From the NCBI GenBank assembly GCA_937980205.1, contig CALJKW010000076.1, positions 360,552 to 424,551 on the forward strand: a stretch of DNA of 64,000 bases, read 5' to 3'. The translations under genes and the position numbers were made by a program. Shown here in pieces: positions 25,027-34,256 of the stretch. Under the pieces are notes generated by a model. The model made no database searches. It was not told where the DNA came from and worked only from the letters and a program-made list of their open reading frames with translations. The number at the start of each line of letters is the position of its first letter. Position 1 is the stretch's first letter. The DNA is from an uncultured Myxococcales bacterium. Its GTDB lineage: Bacteria; Myxococcota; Myxococcia; Myxococcales; Myxococcaceae.

Positions 25027-27072
25027 ATGGCCGGTAGCCCGGATGAAGATCCCCTCCTCGAGCTGAGAGACAGCCTCGTGGATGAAGACGAACCGCTGTT
25101 TCCGACGGCGGGTGGGACCTCCGCGCCTCCGCCCCCGGTCGCACGCGCGCCGAAGCCGTCGCCGGCAGCGGCGCCGGCCGCTCCTCCGCCGATGGCGCCG
25201 CCTCCGCTGCCGCCGCGGCCGAAGACCACGAGCGGGCTGCAGTCTCCGTACAAGCCGGCTCCGGTCTCGAACGTCACGCAGGTGCAGGCGCCGAAGAAGC
25301 CGCAGTCGGGCATGTTCCCCGCGGGCACGCTGTCGCCGGTACCGCCGGGCGCGGCGCCTCCGACGCCGGCGTTGCCCTCGCCGGTGCCGCGGCCGACCGG
25401 CGCTGATCCGTTCCAGGAAGCTCCCGAGCCGCGGCTGCCGCCCGGCGGAGATCCCGAAGAGAAGCTGCGTGCGTTTCGCACGATCGTGAAACTGAAGGAC
25501 GAGGCGCTCGCACGCGGCCGCGGCCTCTACGCCGCCGTCGATCAAGAGGCCCAGGCGCTCCGCCAGGTCGCGATGCAGCTGAAGAGCCAGCTCGAGACCG
25601 CGCTCATCGAGGTCCAGAAGGGCGTCGAGTACCCGCAGCAGATCGCGGCGCTCAAGGAGATGCTCGAGAAGGACACCATCCGCGCCGAGAGCGCGGAGCG
25701 GAAGATGGACGAGCTGGTGTCCCGGCTCGCCGAGTCCGACGCCGAGCGCAAAGATCTGCAGGCCGCGCTCGCCGAGATCGAGACGACGTTCGCGCAGACG
25801 CGCGAGCAGCTCGAGGGCGAGCGCCAGTCGCGGCAGCAGCTCGCCGACGAGCTCGTCGGCGCGAAAGAGGCGCTGAACCTCGCGCAAGACCGCGTCAGCG
25901 AGCTCGCCGCCCAGGTCAGCGACGTGAAGGGGCAGCTCGACGCCGCCACCGAGGAGTACCAGCGCTACGCGCGCGAGGCCGAAGAGGCGCAGCTCGAGCT
26001 CGAGCGCCTGCGCGAAGAGCTCGCCACCATCACCAGCGAGCGCGACGCGGCGCGCGCCGAGGTCGAGGCGCTGCGCGGAGACAACGAGACGCACACGCAG
26101 CGCTCCGGAGCGCTGGAGTCGCAGCTCGAAGAGGCGCGCGCGCGGCTCCAGGCGCTCGAGAGCGAAGCCGAGTGGTCGAAGTCGACGCTCGATCAATCGC
26201 AGGGCCGAGTCACCCAGATCGAGCAGGAGAAGCAGCAGTACGTCGCCAAGGTCGCCGAGCTCGAAGCGAAGCTCGCCGAGCTCACCGGCTCGCTCGAGGC
26301 GTCGAACGAGGCGCGCGAGGCGGTCGAGGCAGAGCTCGCCGGCGTGCAGGACCTGATGGCCGGCCACGAGACCACCATCGGCAACCTGCGGCTCGAGATC
26401 GACGGCTTCAAGGCGCGGGAGAAGCAGCACGAGGTCGATCTCCAGAAGGTGAAGACCGAGGTCGAGACCGCGACCACCAAGAAGCTGCGCGAAGAGCTCA
26501 ACCAGGCGAACAAGCGCGCGATGGACGCGTCGGCGCAGCTGCGTCAGATCAAGGCGGACAAGGACATCGTCGAGGCGAAGCTGGCCGACGCCGAGAACCG
26601 CATCGCCGACTCCGAGTCGCGCGCCAAGCTGGCCGAGGAGCGCGTCTCGACCGCCGAGTCTCGTGTGATGGAGGCCGAGAAGAAGGCCGTCGAGCTGCAG
26701 CAGCAGGTGCTCAAGGGCGGCGACGCGAAGCTCAAGGCCGAGATGGAGAAGGTGAAGTCGCTCGAGCAGAAGCTCATCTCCGCCGAGAAGCAGTGGAAGG
26801 AAGCGCAGTCGAAGGCCGCCGGCGCCAGCGAGGCCGTCCAGCGCATGAAGCAGCTCGAAGAGGAGCTGAAGAAGGCGAAGGCGGCCCCCGCTGCTGCGGC
26901 CACGGGTGGCGGCGGCGGCGCGAGCAGCGCCGAGGTCGAGAAGCTGAAGGCAGATCTCGCCGCGATGAAGAAGAAGGCGATGGAAGGCGAGAACGCGAAG
27001 GAAGCGGTCGTGCTGCTCAAGTCGAAGGTCGCCAAGCTCGAGGCGCAGCTCAAGGGCGGCGCCAAGAAGTAG
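25027..27072 (+). CDS. Long coiled-coil protein with Pro-rich N-terminus
   Basis: 681 residues. Residues 1-150 are low-complexity Pro/Ala-rich after an acidic start (DEDPLLELRDSLVDEDE). Residues 150 to 610 form an almost continuous heptad coiled coil (Glu/Lys/Leu-rich, for example ELEAKLAELTGSLEASNEAREA). A Gly-rich break near 625 precedes a last helix ending in a Lys tail. No enzymatic domain. Similar architectures occur in myxobacterial motility and cell-polarity scaffolds (AglZ-type coils), but no receiver-like domain is seen, so the role is open. Confidence 0.8.
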   Translation: MAGSPDEDPLLELRDSLVDEDEPLFPTAGGTSAPPPPVARAPKPSPAAAPAAPPPMAPPPLPPRPKTTSGLQSPYKPAPVSNVTQVQAPKKPQSGMFPAGTLSPVPPGAAPPTPALPSPVPRPTGADPFQEAPEPRLPPGGDPEEKLRAFRTIVKLKDEALARGRGLYAAVDQEAQALRQVAMQLKSQLETALIEVQKGVEYPQQIAALKEMLEKDTIRAESAERKMDELVSRLAESDAERKDLQAALAEIETTFAQTREQLEGERQSRQQLADELVGAKEALNLAQDRVSELAAQVSDVKGQLDAATEEYQRYAREAEEAQLELERLREELATITSERDAARAEVEALRGDNETHTQRSGALESQLEEARARLQALESEAEWSKSTLDQSQGRVTQIEQEKQQYVAKVAELEAKLAELTGSLEASNEAREAVEAELAGVQDLMAGHETTIGNLRLEIDGFKAREKQHEVDLQKVKTEVETATTKKLREELNQANKRAMDASAQLRQIKADKDIVEAKLADAENRIADSESRAKLAEERVSTAESRVMEAEKKAVELQQQVLKGGDAKLKAEMEKVKSLEQKLISAEKQWKEAQSKAAGASEAVQRMKQLEEELKKAKAAPAAAATGGGGGASSAEVEKLKADLAAMKKKAMEGENAKEAVVLLKSKVAKLEAQLKGGAKK

Positions 27073-27134
27073 GCCCCCCGGGCGCTCTGCAGGGGTGGGT
27101 TGCTACGCGTCTGCGAACCGCCTATCGAGCAGGT

Positions 27135-28265
27135 GTGCATCCCGTGGCGCCGATTGATCCGCTGACCGGCATCGAAGCGGCGCGCGTCACCGCGTACATC
27201 CACTTCCCGTTCTGCCTCTCGAAGTGCCCGTACTGCGACTTCGCGTCGATTGCGTCGAAGCAGCCGCCGAACGAGCGCTACACGCGGGCGCTGCTGGCGG
27301 AGCTGAAGATGCGAGGGGCCCCCCGGTTGGACGCCGTCTACTTCGGCGGAGGCACGCCGTCGCTGTGGCCGGCGCAGCACGTCAGCGAAGTGCTCGACTC
27401 ACTCGACCTCGCCGACGGAGCCGAGGTGACGCTCGAGGCGAACCCAGGCGCCGCCGACGCCGCGCGCTTCCGCGACTACCGCGCCGCCGGCATCAACCGC
27501 CTCAGCATCGGAGTGCAGTCGTTCGAGCCCTCGACGCTGAAGGCGTTGGGCCGCGAGCACGACGGCGCCATGGCCGAGGCGGCGTTCAAAGCGGCGCGCG
27601 CGGCCGGCTTCGACAACGTCTCACTCGACTTCATCTACGGCGTGCACGGCCAGACGCCCGAGCAGGCCGTGAGCGACGCGCGCCGCGCGGCGAGCCTCGA
27701 GCCCGAGCACCTCTCGGCGTACGCGCTGACGCTGGAGAAGGAAGCGCTCGCCGAAGAGGTGCCGCTCGCGAAGCAGCTCTCGCGCGGCGAGGTGCAGCTG
27801 CCGCCGGACGACGTCGTCGTCGCGATGCAGCGAGCGGTCGCCGAGGCGTACGCGGCCAAGGGGCTCATCCGCTACGAGGTCAGCAACTACGCAAAGGCCG
27901 GCTACCACTCGCGACACAACGCCGCGTACTGGACCGGCGGCGAGTACGTCGCGCTCGGCGCCGGAGCCACCGGCCGCGTCGGCCACGTCCGCTACCAGAA
28001 CCACCGCAGCGCCGAGAAGTACTTCGCCGACGTCGAAGCGGGCCGGCTGCCCGAGGCGAGCCGTGAAGAGCTCGACGACGAGACGCTCGCCGCCGAGCGC
28101 GTGGCGATGGGCCTGCGCCTCACCGCAGGCGTGAAGCTCGACCACGCGCCGCCCGCGAAGCTCGAGCGCCTCGAGCGCGAGGGCCTCATCGTGCGCGGCG
28201 AGCGGGTGCGCCTCACCGAGCGCGGCTTCGACCTGCACTCGTCGATCGCCGCCGCGCTGATGTGA
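27135..28265 (+). CDS. hemW: Heme chaperone / radical SAM HemW-like protein
   Basis: 376 residues. Radical SAM cluster motif CLSKCPYC with Cys27, Cys31 and Cys34 (HemW/HemN-type CX3CX2C followed by DF), then GGGTPSLW, LEANPG, RLSIGVQSF and the SxDFIYGVHGQT segment. The C-terminal HemN-type domain begins near residue 245 (YEVSNYAKAGYHSRHN). The short form without the extra N-terminal part of HemN, and the absence of the PxRT signature, fit HemW (heme-binding chaperone) rather than coproporphyrinogen oxidase. GTG start was chosen because the protein begins just before the SAM motif. Nothing else in the neighbourhood concerns heme. Confidence 0.85.
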   Translation: MHPVAPIDPLTGIEAARVTAYIHFPFCLSKCPYCDFASIASKQPPNERYTRALLAELKMRGAPRLDAVYFGGGTPSLWPAQHVSEVLDSLDLADGAEVTLEANPGAADAARFRDYRAAGINRLSIGVQSFEPSTLKALGREHDGAMAEAAFKAARAAGFDNVSLDFIYGVHGQTPEQAVSDARRAASLEPEHLSAYALTLEKEALAEEVPLAKQLSRGEVQLPPDDVVVAMQRAVAEAYAAKGLIRYEVSNYAKAGYHSRHNAAYWTGGEYVALGAGATGRVGHVRYQNHRSAEKYFADVEAGRLPEASREELDDETLAAERVAMGLRLTAGVKLDHAPPAKLERLEREGLIVRGERVRLTERGFDLHSSIAAALM

Positions 28266-28309
28266 GAAATCCAAATCGGCTTCATCTCCGCATGGGAGAC
28301 ACTTCCATC

Positions 28310-29461
28310 ATGAGAATGCAGCTCGTTGCGTTGGTGCTCGCTGTAGGGTGCAGTGGCATCCACGTCGTCAATCCTCCCCAGCGCCCGCAGCCGGCTCCCG
28401 ACGACGCGCCGCTGCCGCCGGTCGAGCCCGTCGAGCCAGGCTCCGAGTCGATGAACACCGAGTACTGCCGCGGGAGCTGCGCCGAAGAGCAGGCGCGCTT
28501 CGTGGAGTTCGGAAAGAAGATTCAACAGCTCCAGGAGCTGCAGACCCGCAACCGCAACCAGCCGGTGCGGCGCGGCTTCCACGCGAAGGCGCACGGCTGT
28601 TTGAGGGCCGAGGTCGAGCCGCTGCCGAACCGCGACCCGCGCACGCGCTTCGGCGTCTGGGCGGAAGGGAAGGGGCCGTACAAGGCGTGGGTCCGCTTCT
28701 CGAACGGCGTCGGCTGGGTCCAGGCCGACGACGAGCTCGACGCGCGCGGCATGGCGGTGAAGCTGATGGGCGTCGAGGGCAATCGGCTCAACGACCTCGA
28801 GAAGCAGACGCAGGACTTCCTGATGACGAACTCCCGAGCGCCGGTCGGCCGCGACGCGGAGGAGTTCATGGAGTTCGCCTTCGCGAACGAGAAGGGCACG
28901 CTCGGGGGCCTGGGCTTCCTCCTCACGCACCCCAACACCGCCGGCACCGCGCTCACCTCGACCGGAGCCGTGAACAGCATGGTCACCACGCAGTACTGGA
29001 GCGGCGGCGCCTATCACCTCGGCGCCCACCAGGCCGTGAAGTTCACGTCGAAGGCGTGCGACGGCCAGAAGGAGCGCGAGAAGCTCGACCGCGGCGACCC
29101 CGACTACCTGAAGAAGGATCTCGAGAGCGCCGCGAAGGAAGGTCTGTGCTTCACGCTCTACGTGCAGTTCCAGGTCGACCCGGCGAAGACGCCGATCGAG
29201 CACGCGAGCTACGTCTGGGACGAGGACCTCAGCCCGCCGGTGCCCGTCGCCACCATCAAGATGCCGCCGCAGTCGCTCGACAGGCCCGGCCTGCAGGACT
29301 TCTGCGACAGCCTCTCGTACAGCCCGTGGCACGGCCTTCAGGCGCACCAGCCGATGGGCCACATCAACCGCGCGCGCCTCGCGGTCTACGACTCGAGCCG
29401 CGTTCACCGGAAGGGCGGTTTCGAGCCGTCGGACTTTCAGGGATTCGACCAGGCACAGTAG
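28310..29461 (+). CDS. Catalase-fold lipoprotein
   Basis: 383 residues. MRMQLVALVLAVGC gives a lipobox (LAVGC). Then come a Pro-rich linker and a catalase-family core: RRGFHAKAHGCLRAE (with the distal His), RFGVWAEGKGPYKAWVRFSNG, DDELDARGMAVKLMGV, QDFLMTNSRAPV, and near the C-terminus NRARLAVYDSS with a candidate proximal tyrosine. It resembles small SrpA-type catalase-related heme proteins. The distal His and candidate Tyr suggest heme binding and peroxidase-type activity outside the cytoplasm, but this is inference. ATG at 28310 with GGGAG upstream chosen over earlier GTG/ATG starts that would spoil the signal peptide. Confidence 0.75.
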   Translation: MRMQLVALVLAVGCSGIHVVNPPQRPQPAPDDAPLPPVEPVEPGSESMNTEYCRGSCAEEQARFVEFGKKIQQLQELQTRNRNQPVRRGFHAKAHGCLRAEVEPLPNRDPRTRFGVWAEGKGPYKAWVRFSNGVGWVQADDELDARGMAVKLMGVEGNRLNDLEKQTQDFLMTNSRAPVGRDAEEFMEFAFANEKGTLGGLGFLLTHPNTAGTALTSTGAVNSMVTTQYWSGGAYHLGAHQAVKFTSKACDGQKEREKLDRGDPDYLKKDLESAAKEGLCFTLYVQFQVDPAKTPIEHASYVWDEDLSPPVPVATIKMPPQSLDRPGLQDFCDSLSYSPWHGLQAHQPMGHINRARLAVYDSSRVHRKGGFEPSDFQGFDQAQ

Positions 29462-29473
29462 CGTGCCGTCGCC

Positions 29474-30259
29474 TTGAGCAAGTTCTTCGTCTGGTACCTC
29501 ATCGCGCGCGCCACCGGCAGCCCGATCGCCAGCGCGGTCGGCGTGATCCTCTTCTACTGGGCGATCGACCGGTACACGCTCGGCGTGCTGCCGGACCCGT
29601 TCAAGTTCATCAACGTCCTGCGCAAGCAGTGGCGGCTCGAGAACCACCTCGCGCACGTGCCCCACGACCGCAAGGCGCGCACCGACCTCGCGGAGGTCTA
29701 CCTGTCCCGCAAGAAGTACGCGAAGGCGGTCGAGGTGCTGCGCCCCAACCTCGAGGCCGGCGACGACGACATCGCCACGGTGTTCGACATGGGCGTCGCG
29801 TGCCTCGGCGCCGGCCACACCACGCAGGGCGAGAAGCTGCTCGCGCACGCGCTCGAGATGCAGCCGGACTTCCGCGTCGGAGAGATTCACCTCGCGCTCG
29901 GCCGCTGGCGCCTCGAGCGCGGAGACTTCGCCGGCGCGAAGCAGGCCCTCGAGACGCTCATCCAGGCGAGGAAGGGCACCGTCGAAGGCCGCGTGCTGCT
30001 CTCCCGCGCGCTCGACGGGCTGAAGGACGACGGTGCCGCTGCGCTGATGCGCGACGCCGCGTGGACCGAGTACACGCACGCGCCGCGATTTCAGCGCCGG
30101 CGCGAGCGCCTCTGGGCGTGGCGCGCGAGGCCGTCGCGGCCGCTCATCTACGCGACCGCGCTCGGCCTCGTGTTGGTGCTGTTCGGAAGGTTCGTGGCCC
30201 CCGAGCTCGCGAAGTTCGGGGAGAACCCGTACGAGGAAGACGTCTACTACGGGCCGTAA
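29474..30259 (+). CDS. TPR protein with N- and C-terminal membrane segments
   Basis: 261 residues from a TTG start. Hydrophobic segment at about residues 7-30 (YLIARATGSPIASAVGVILFYW), TPR-like helix pairs at 70-185 (ARTDLAEVYLSRKKYAKAVEVLR, GEIHLALGRWRLERGDFAGAKQ), and another hydrophobic segment near residue 222-240 (LIYATALGLVLVLFGRFV). Probably an inner-membrane scaffold. Twelve bases behind the catalase-like gene, hence likely the same transcript. Confidence 0.7.
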   Translation: MSKFFVWYLIARATGSPIASAVGVILFYWAIDRYTLGVLPDPFKFINVLRKQWRLENHLAHVPHDRKARTDLAEVYLSRKKYAKAVEVLRPNLEAGDDDIATVFDMGVACLGAGHTTQGEKLLAHALEMQPDFRVGEIHLALGRWRLERGDFAGAKQALETLIQARKGTVEGRVLLSRALDGLKDDGAAALMRDAAWTEYTHAPRFQRRRERLWAWRARPSRPLIYATALGLVLVLFGRFVAPELAKFGENPYEEDVYYGP

Positions 30260-30264
30260 CGGCT

Positions 30265-30285
30265 CCGCTCGGCATGAGCGAGCGG
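30265..30285. terminator. Bidirectional stem-loop between convergent genes
   Basis: CCGCTCG, a 7-base loop, then CGAGCGG lies in the 28-base gap between the converging TPR and OsmC genes. Its placement suggests a shared terminator, although no T-tract follows on either strand. Confidence 0.45.
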
Positions 30286-30287
30286 CT

Positions 30288-30713
30288 CTAGACCTCGTAC
30301 CGCGCAGACATCGTGATCTGCGCCTTGATCACCTTCGAGAGCGGGCACCCCACCTTCGCCGCCTCGGTCGCCGCCTCCACCTTCTTCTTGTCGGCTCCCG
30401 GCGCTTCCACCACCACGTCCAGGTGGCTCTTCGTCACCGCGAACCCGGCGCCGTCCTTGTCCAGCGTCACGGTCGCGTGGGTCTTCACCGCCTTCGGTGT
30501 GATCCCCGCCTTACCCAGCTCGGCGGACACCGCCATCGAGAAGCAGGCCGCGTGCGCCGCGCCGAGCAGCTCTTCGGGGTTCAGTCCCTTCGCGCCCTCG
30601 AAGCGCGCGGGGAAGCGGTAACCGGCTTGCGCCAGCGCGCCGCTCGCGGTCGATACCTCGCCGTTGCCTTCCTTCAGACTGCCCGTCCACTGCGCCGAAG
30701 CTTTGCTTTCCAT
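30288..30713 (-). CDS. OsmC/Ohr-family peroxiredoxin
   Basis: 141 residues, typical family length. Contains both catalytic cysteines: AAHAACFSMA (Cys57) and KVGCPLSKV (Cys123), with Arg/Glu in ARFEGAKGLNPEELLGAA that position the peroxidatic Cys. The pattern (GNGEVSTASG, NPEELL) is closer to OsmC than Ohr. Reduces organic hydroperoxides in the cytoplasm. Divergent from the following lipoprotein gene. Confidence 0.93.
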   Translation of the reverse strand: MESKASAQWTGSLKEGNGEVSTASGALAQAGYRFPARFEGAKGLNPEELLGAAHAACFSMAVSAELGKAGITPKAVKTHATVTLDKDGAGFAVTKSHLDVVVEAPGADKKKVEAATEAAKVGCPLSKVIKAQITMSARYEV

Positions 30714-30792
30714 GGTCGCCGACAGTTAACGGCTGCTCCTTCCAACCTCCATGGCATCGACGCCGAGAGGTAAGTAGAAGGGTTCACACCGC

Positions 30793-32895
30793 GTGCGACG
30801 CCTGGCCTCCATGCTGCTCCTTGCTGCGGCGACGGGCTGTCGATGCAACGGCCCCATCGTCATGACCGAGACGGGCTTCCGCGTCGAACAGACCGAGGTC
30901 GACTTCGGCCGCGTGCTCGAGAACACGCGCGCTGAAGCTCAGGTCAACGTCGTCAGCACCGGCACCGGCGACTTGACGCTCACGCTCCTGGCCGAGCCGC
31001 CGTTCGAAGTTCAGGAGACGCTCGAGCTGCCCGGCGGCGCCAACGTCCCCGTCACCGTCAACTTCCTCGCGGGCAACACCGCGGTCGAGCGCACGTTCAC
31101 CATCAACGGCCCCACCGGCCCCGACGGCGGAGTCCGCGTCACGCTCAAGGGCACCGGAGTCCGCCCGCTCGAGTGCGTGCCCAGCGGCCCGTGCCGCACG
31201 TCGACGTACGTGCTCGAGACGCACAGCTGCAGCGAGACGGTGCTGCCCGACAACACCGACTGCACGCCGACGTCGACGTGCCTCGAGCGCGGCCGGTGCC
31301 TCTCCGGCCAGTGCCAGGGCGTCGCGCGCAGCTGCGACGACAACAACACCTGCACCATCGACGGCTGCGCCGAGGGCATCGGCTGCGTGAACGCGCCGCG
31401 CACGTGCCCGCCGCCGTCCGCGCCGTGCCGCGTCGCCACCTGCGACCCCGGCACCGGCTGCGGCGAGGCCCAGGCGCAAGACGGAACTCCCTGCGGCCCC
31501 GTCGACTGCATCAACGCGAACGTCTGCGCGGCCGGCCAGTGCGTCACCGTGCCGACGCCCGAAGGGTTTCCCTGCTCGCCGGCCACGCCGTGCCAGGGGC
31601 CCGGCACCTGCCAGAGCCAGGTGTGCACGCGCCCCGACGCCGGCATCATGTTCCCCGAGCTCACGCTGCCCATCGGCGGGCGGCCGCCCGAGGCGCGCCC
31701 GATGCTGCTGTCGTACGCCGGTCAGCTCTTCGGCCAGGTGTGCGGGCTCGCGCTGCCGCCCATCCGCCTCGACGGCGGCCTCGAGGACGGCGGCTTCGTC
31801 GACGCCGGCTTCATCGACGGCGGCCTCGGCTGCGCGCTCTTCTCGTACACGAACAACGGCTTCGAGCGCTTCACTGAAGCCTTCACCGACGAGCGCGAGC
31901 GCGCGTTCGTGCACGTCGCCAACAGCGGGGCGTTCCTGCTCGACGACGGGGGCCTCGAGCTGCGCTCGCTCGGCACCGGCCGCGTGCTCACCCAGCTGCC
32001 GCTGCCGGGCCCGGTGCACCCGAAGGGCGTCGCGTTCGCGCAGCGCGAGCCGTGGCTGCTCGTTCAGGCGCCCGACGCCGGCAGCACGCTCTGGCGCTTG
32101 ACCGACGGCGGGCTCGAGACCCTCAGCGCGCTCGACGCCTCGGTGCAGCTGCTCGCGCTCGATGAGGCGAGCAACGCGTGGGTGGCCAGCTCCGACCTCG
32201 CCGGCTTCGTGCCGTTCGACGAAGACGGCGGCCGCCTGCTCGAGCCGACGTGGACGGCGGTGGCGCCCGCCGTCACCACCACGCTCGCCACCGCCGGCGG
32301 CGTCGCGCTCGCCGGGTCGTCGCAGTTCGTCGCCTCCGCCCCCGATGCGGGCGTCATCCCCAGCCCGAGCTGGCTCGACGACGCCGGCGTGCCGCTGCGC
32401 GTTCAGGAGCGCATCACCCTCATGGCCCGCGACCGCGCCGCCGTCTTCTACCGCCAGTGTCCGTCGCCGCTGATGAGCTGCGCGCCCCAGGACGAGCAGC
32501 TGCGCGTGCGCATCTTCGCGAGCCGCACCGGGCAGGTCGTCGATGATTCGGCGGTGTCTCCGCCGCGCTTCGACGCGCGCGTGGTCGAGGCCGCGATGAT
32601 CGATCTGCCCGGCTACCCGCTCGGCGTCGTGTCGCTGGTGCAGCTGCACTCGGACGCCGGCATCGCCTCGGCGTACCTGCAGATCGCCATCGGCTCCGAG
32701 GGCGAGCTCATCTGCCCGCTGCCGCGCGACAGCGAGGTGGCCGCCGCGGCGATCGGCAGTGGGTACCTCTGGGCGTACGTGAGCCGCGACGGCGGCACGT
32801 GGGGGCTCGAGGCGTACCCGCTGACGGGGCTGCCGGTGCCGCTCTCCGGCTGGCCGCTCGCAGATGGCGTCGCCGGGCAGCGCCGCGCGAGGTAG
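30793..32895 (+). CDS. Large Cys-rich lipoprotein with ASH/HYDIN-like domain
   Basis: 700 residues from a GTG start. Lipobox AAATGC (about Cys16). Residues 25-115 resemble the choice-of-anchor/ASH-type Ig domain (FGRVLENTRAEAQVNVVSTGTGDLTL ends in VTLKGTG). Residues 120-280 are rich in paired cysteines with a repeated GxCxxxxCQGVARSCDDNNTCT style, as in EGF-like myxobacterial lipoproteins. The rest is a beta-propeller-like or repetitive beta region with many DGG/DAG motifs (LEDGGFVDAGFIDGGLG). Surface-exposed; function unknown. Confidence 0.7.
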   Translation: MRRLASMLLLAAATGCRCNGPIVMTETGFRVEQTEVDFGRVLENTRAEAQVNVVSTGTGDLTLTLLAEPPFEVQETLELPGGANVPVTVNFLAGNTAVERTFTINGPTGPDGGVRVTLKGTGVRPLECVPSGPCRTSTYVLETHSCSETVLPDNTDCTPTSTCLERGRCLSGQCQGVARSCDDNNTCTIDGCAEGIGCVNAPRTCPPPSAPCRVATCDPGTGCGEAQAQDGTPCGPVDCINANVCAAGQCVTVPTPEGFPCSPATPCQGPGTCQSQVCTRPDAGIMFPELTLPIGGRPPEARPMLLSYAGQLFGQVCGLALPPIRLDGGLEDGGFVDAGFIDGGLGCALFSYTNNGFERFTEAFTDERERAFVHVANSGAFLLDDGGLELRSLGTGRVLTQLPLPGPVHPKGVAFAQREPWLLVQAPDAGSTLWRLTDGGLETLSALDASVQLLALDEASNAWVASSDLAGFVPFDEDGGRLLEPTWTAVAPAVTTTLATAGGVALAGSSQFVASAPDAGVIPSPSWLDDAGVPLRVQERITLMARDRAAVFYRQCPSPLMSCAPQDEQLRVRIFASRTGQVVDDSAVSPPRFDARVVEAAMIDLPGYPLGVVSLVQLHSDAGIASAYLQIAIGSEGELICPLPRDSEVAAAAIGSGYLWAYVSRDGGTWGLEAYPLTGLPVPLSGWPLADGVAGQRRAR

Positions 32896-32909
32896 TGTCA
32901 CGCCCCTTG

Positions 32910-34253
32910 ATGCGTGCCGCGATCATCGCGCTCGTCGCGCTCGCCGGAATGGGCGTCGCGGCGTACCTCGCGTCGAAGCGGCTCGTCGTCGAGCAGACGC
33001 CTCCGACGCCGCCGGCCTCGGTGCGCGTCGAGGTGCCGCAGGAAGGGCTTCGCCGGCCGCCGTCGCAGGTCGAGCGCGACGTCGCGGTTCCGCTCGAGGA
33101 AGCGCTCGCGAAGCTGCCCGGCGTCACGCGGCTGCGCGTGCGCACGACCGCCGCCGCGGTCACCGCCGAGGTGTGGGGCGCCGAGAGCTCCGTCGTCGAG
33201 GCGGCGCTGAAGCCGTGGCCCAGGGCGAGCGCGCGCCGCAACGAGCCGAAGCTCGAGACGTACTGGCTGTTCCGCGGAGACGAGCGCCCCGAGGTCATCG
33301 GCCAGGTCTGCGGCCGCGAGGCGCCGCTGCTGCTCGTGCACGTCGACCCCGAGACGCTCAAGGCGCGGCAGGTCGGAGCGCTGCTCGTCGATCGCGCCGC
33401 GCGCCGCGGCTCACCCGAAGAGGTCGAGAAGCGCGAGATCGCCGACCAGGTGCGGCTCTCTGACGTCGCGCGCGTCGAGGTGGGGCCGCCGCCGCCGAAG
33501 TGCACCGCGAAGACTCCGTCGGGTCCCGCCTGGTTCGTGCGCACGCTGCAGCAGGAGCTCGGCGCCGGGCCCGAGCGCGTCGCCGACCCGACGCGCGTCG
33601 AGCTGCGCGCGAGCGACAACCTTCCCGACAAGCTCACCGGCGTCTCGCCGAAGGTGGTCACGTTCGAGCCGCCGGCCGCGTGGACGCTGTGGTTCAGCCC
33701 GGCGCTGGGGCCCGCCCAGCGGGGCCAGGTGCTCGGCGAGCTGCGGGCCGTTCCCGGCCTGCAGGTTCGGCACGTCGACGGGCTGCCGCGCGTGCGGCTG
33801 GTGCTGTCGGGCGTGGACCGCGAGCAGCTCTTCCCCGTCGCAGCGCGGCTGGCGAAGACGCTCGAGCTCGCGCAGGGCGTGCAGCTCGTCGTGCCTCCGC
33901 CGGCCGTCGAGCCCTTTCTCGACGTGAAGGTCGACCGCGAGCGCGCCGCCGCTGCGGGAGTCCCCGTCGACGAGGTCGCCGCCGTCGCCGAGCTCGCGCT
34001 GCAGGGCCGCGAGCACGACGGCGTTCGCGTGAGCGTCGACCTGCAGCGGCCCGAGCACATGGCGGCGCTGTTCGTCCGCGACCGGCGCCTGTCCGACCTC
34101 GTCACGCTCGTCGAGGTGGCGCAGCCCTTCGAGCTCATGCGCGAGGACCGCAAGCCCGCGATCGAGGTGCTCGCCTACGGCATCGATCGAAAGGCAGTGC
34201 CGACGCTGCCGCTGCCCGCCGGCGTGGTGCTGGAAATCCACGAGGAGTTGTGA
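32910..34253 (+). CDS. RND-like periplasmic porter protein lacking the transporter helices
   Basis: 447 residues with a single N-terminal hydrophobic segment (MRAAIIALVALAGMGVAAYL). The rest matches the periplasmic porter part of AcrB/CusA-type RND pumps. PPSQVERDVAVPLEEALAKL and GVTRLRVRTT correspond to the first PN subdomain, and VRLSDVARVEVG to the end of the first porter half. DRERAAAAGVPVDEVAAVAELA with a GREHDGVRVSVDLQRP continuation and LSDLVTLVEVA correspond to the second half. The usual 11 further transmembrane helices are missing, so it cannot be an energy-coupled pump by itself. It could be an adapted envelope protein or the relic of a pump. No truncation scars are visible: both ends look intact. 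Confidence 0.65.
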   Translation: MRAAIIALVALAGMGVAAYLASKRLVVEQTPPTPPASVRVEVPQEGLRRPPSQVERDVAVPLEEALAKLPGVTRLRVRTTAAAVTAEVWGAESSVVEAALKPWPRASARRNEPKLETYWLFRGDERPEVIGQVCGREAPLLLVHVDPETLKARQVGALLVDRAARRGSPEEVEKREIADQVRLSDVARVEVGPPPPKCTAKTPSGPAWFVRTLQQELGAGPERVADPTRVELRASDNLPDKLTGVSPKVVTFEPPAAWTLWFSPALGPAQRGQVLGELRAVPGLQVRHVDGLPRVRLVLSGVDREQLFPVAARLAKTLELAQGVQLVVPPPAVEPFLDVKVDRERAAAAGVPVDEVAAVAELALQGREHDGVRVSVDLQRPEHMAALFVRDRRLSDLVTLVEVAQPFELMREDRKPAIEVLAYGIDRKAVPTLPLPAGVVLEIHEEL

Positions 34254-34256
34254 TGC

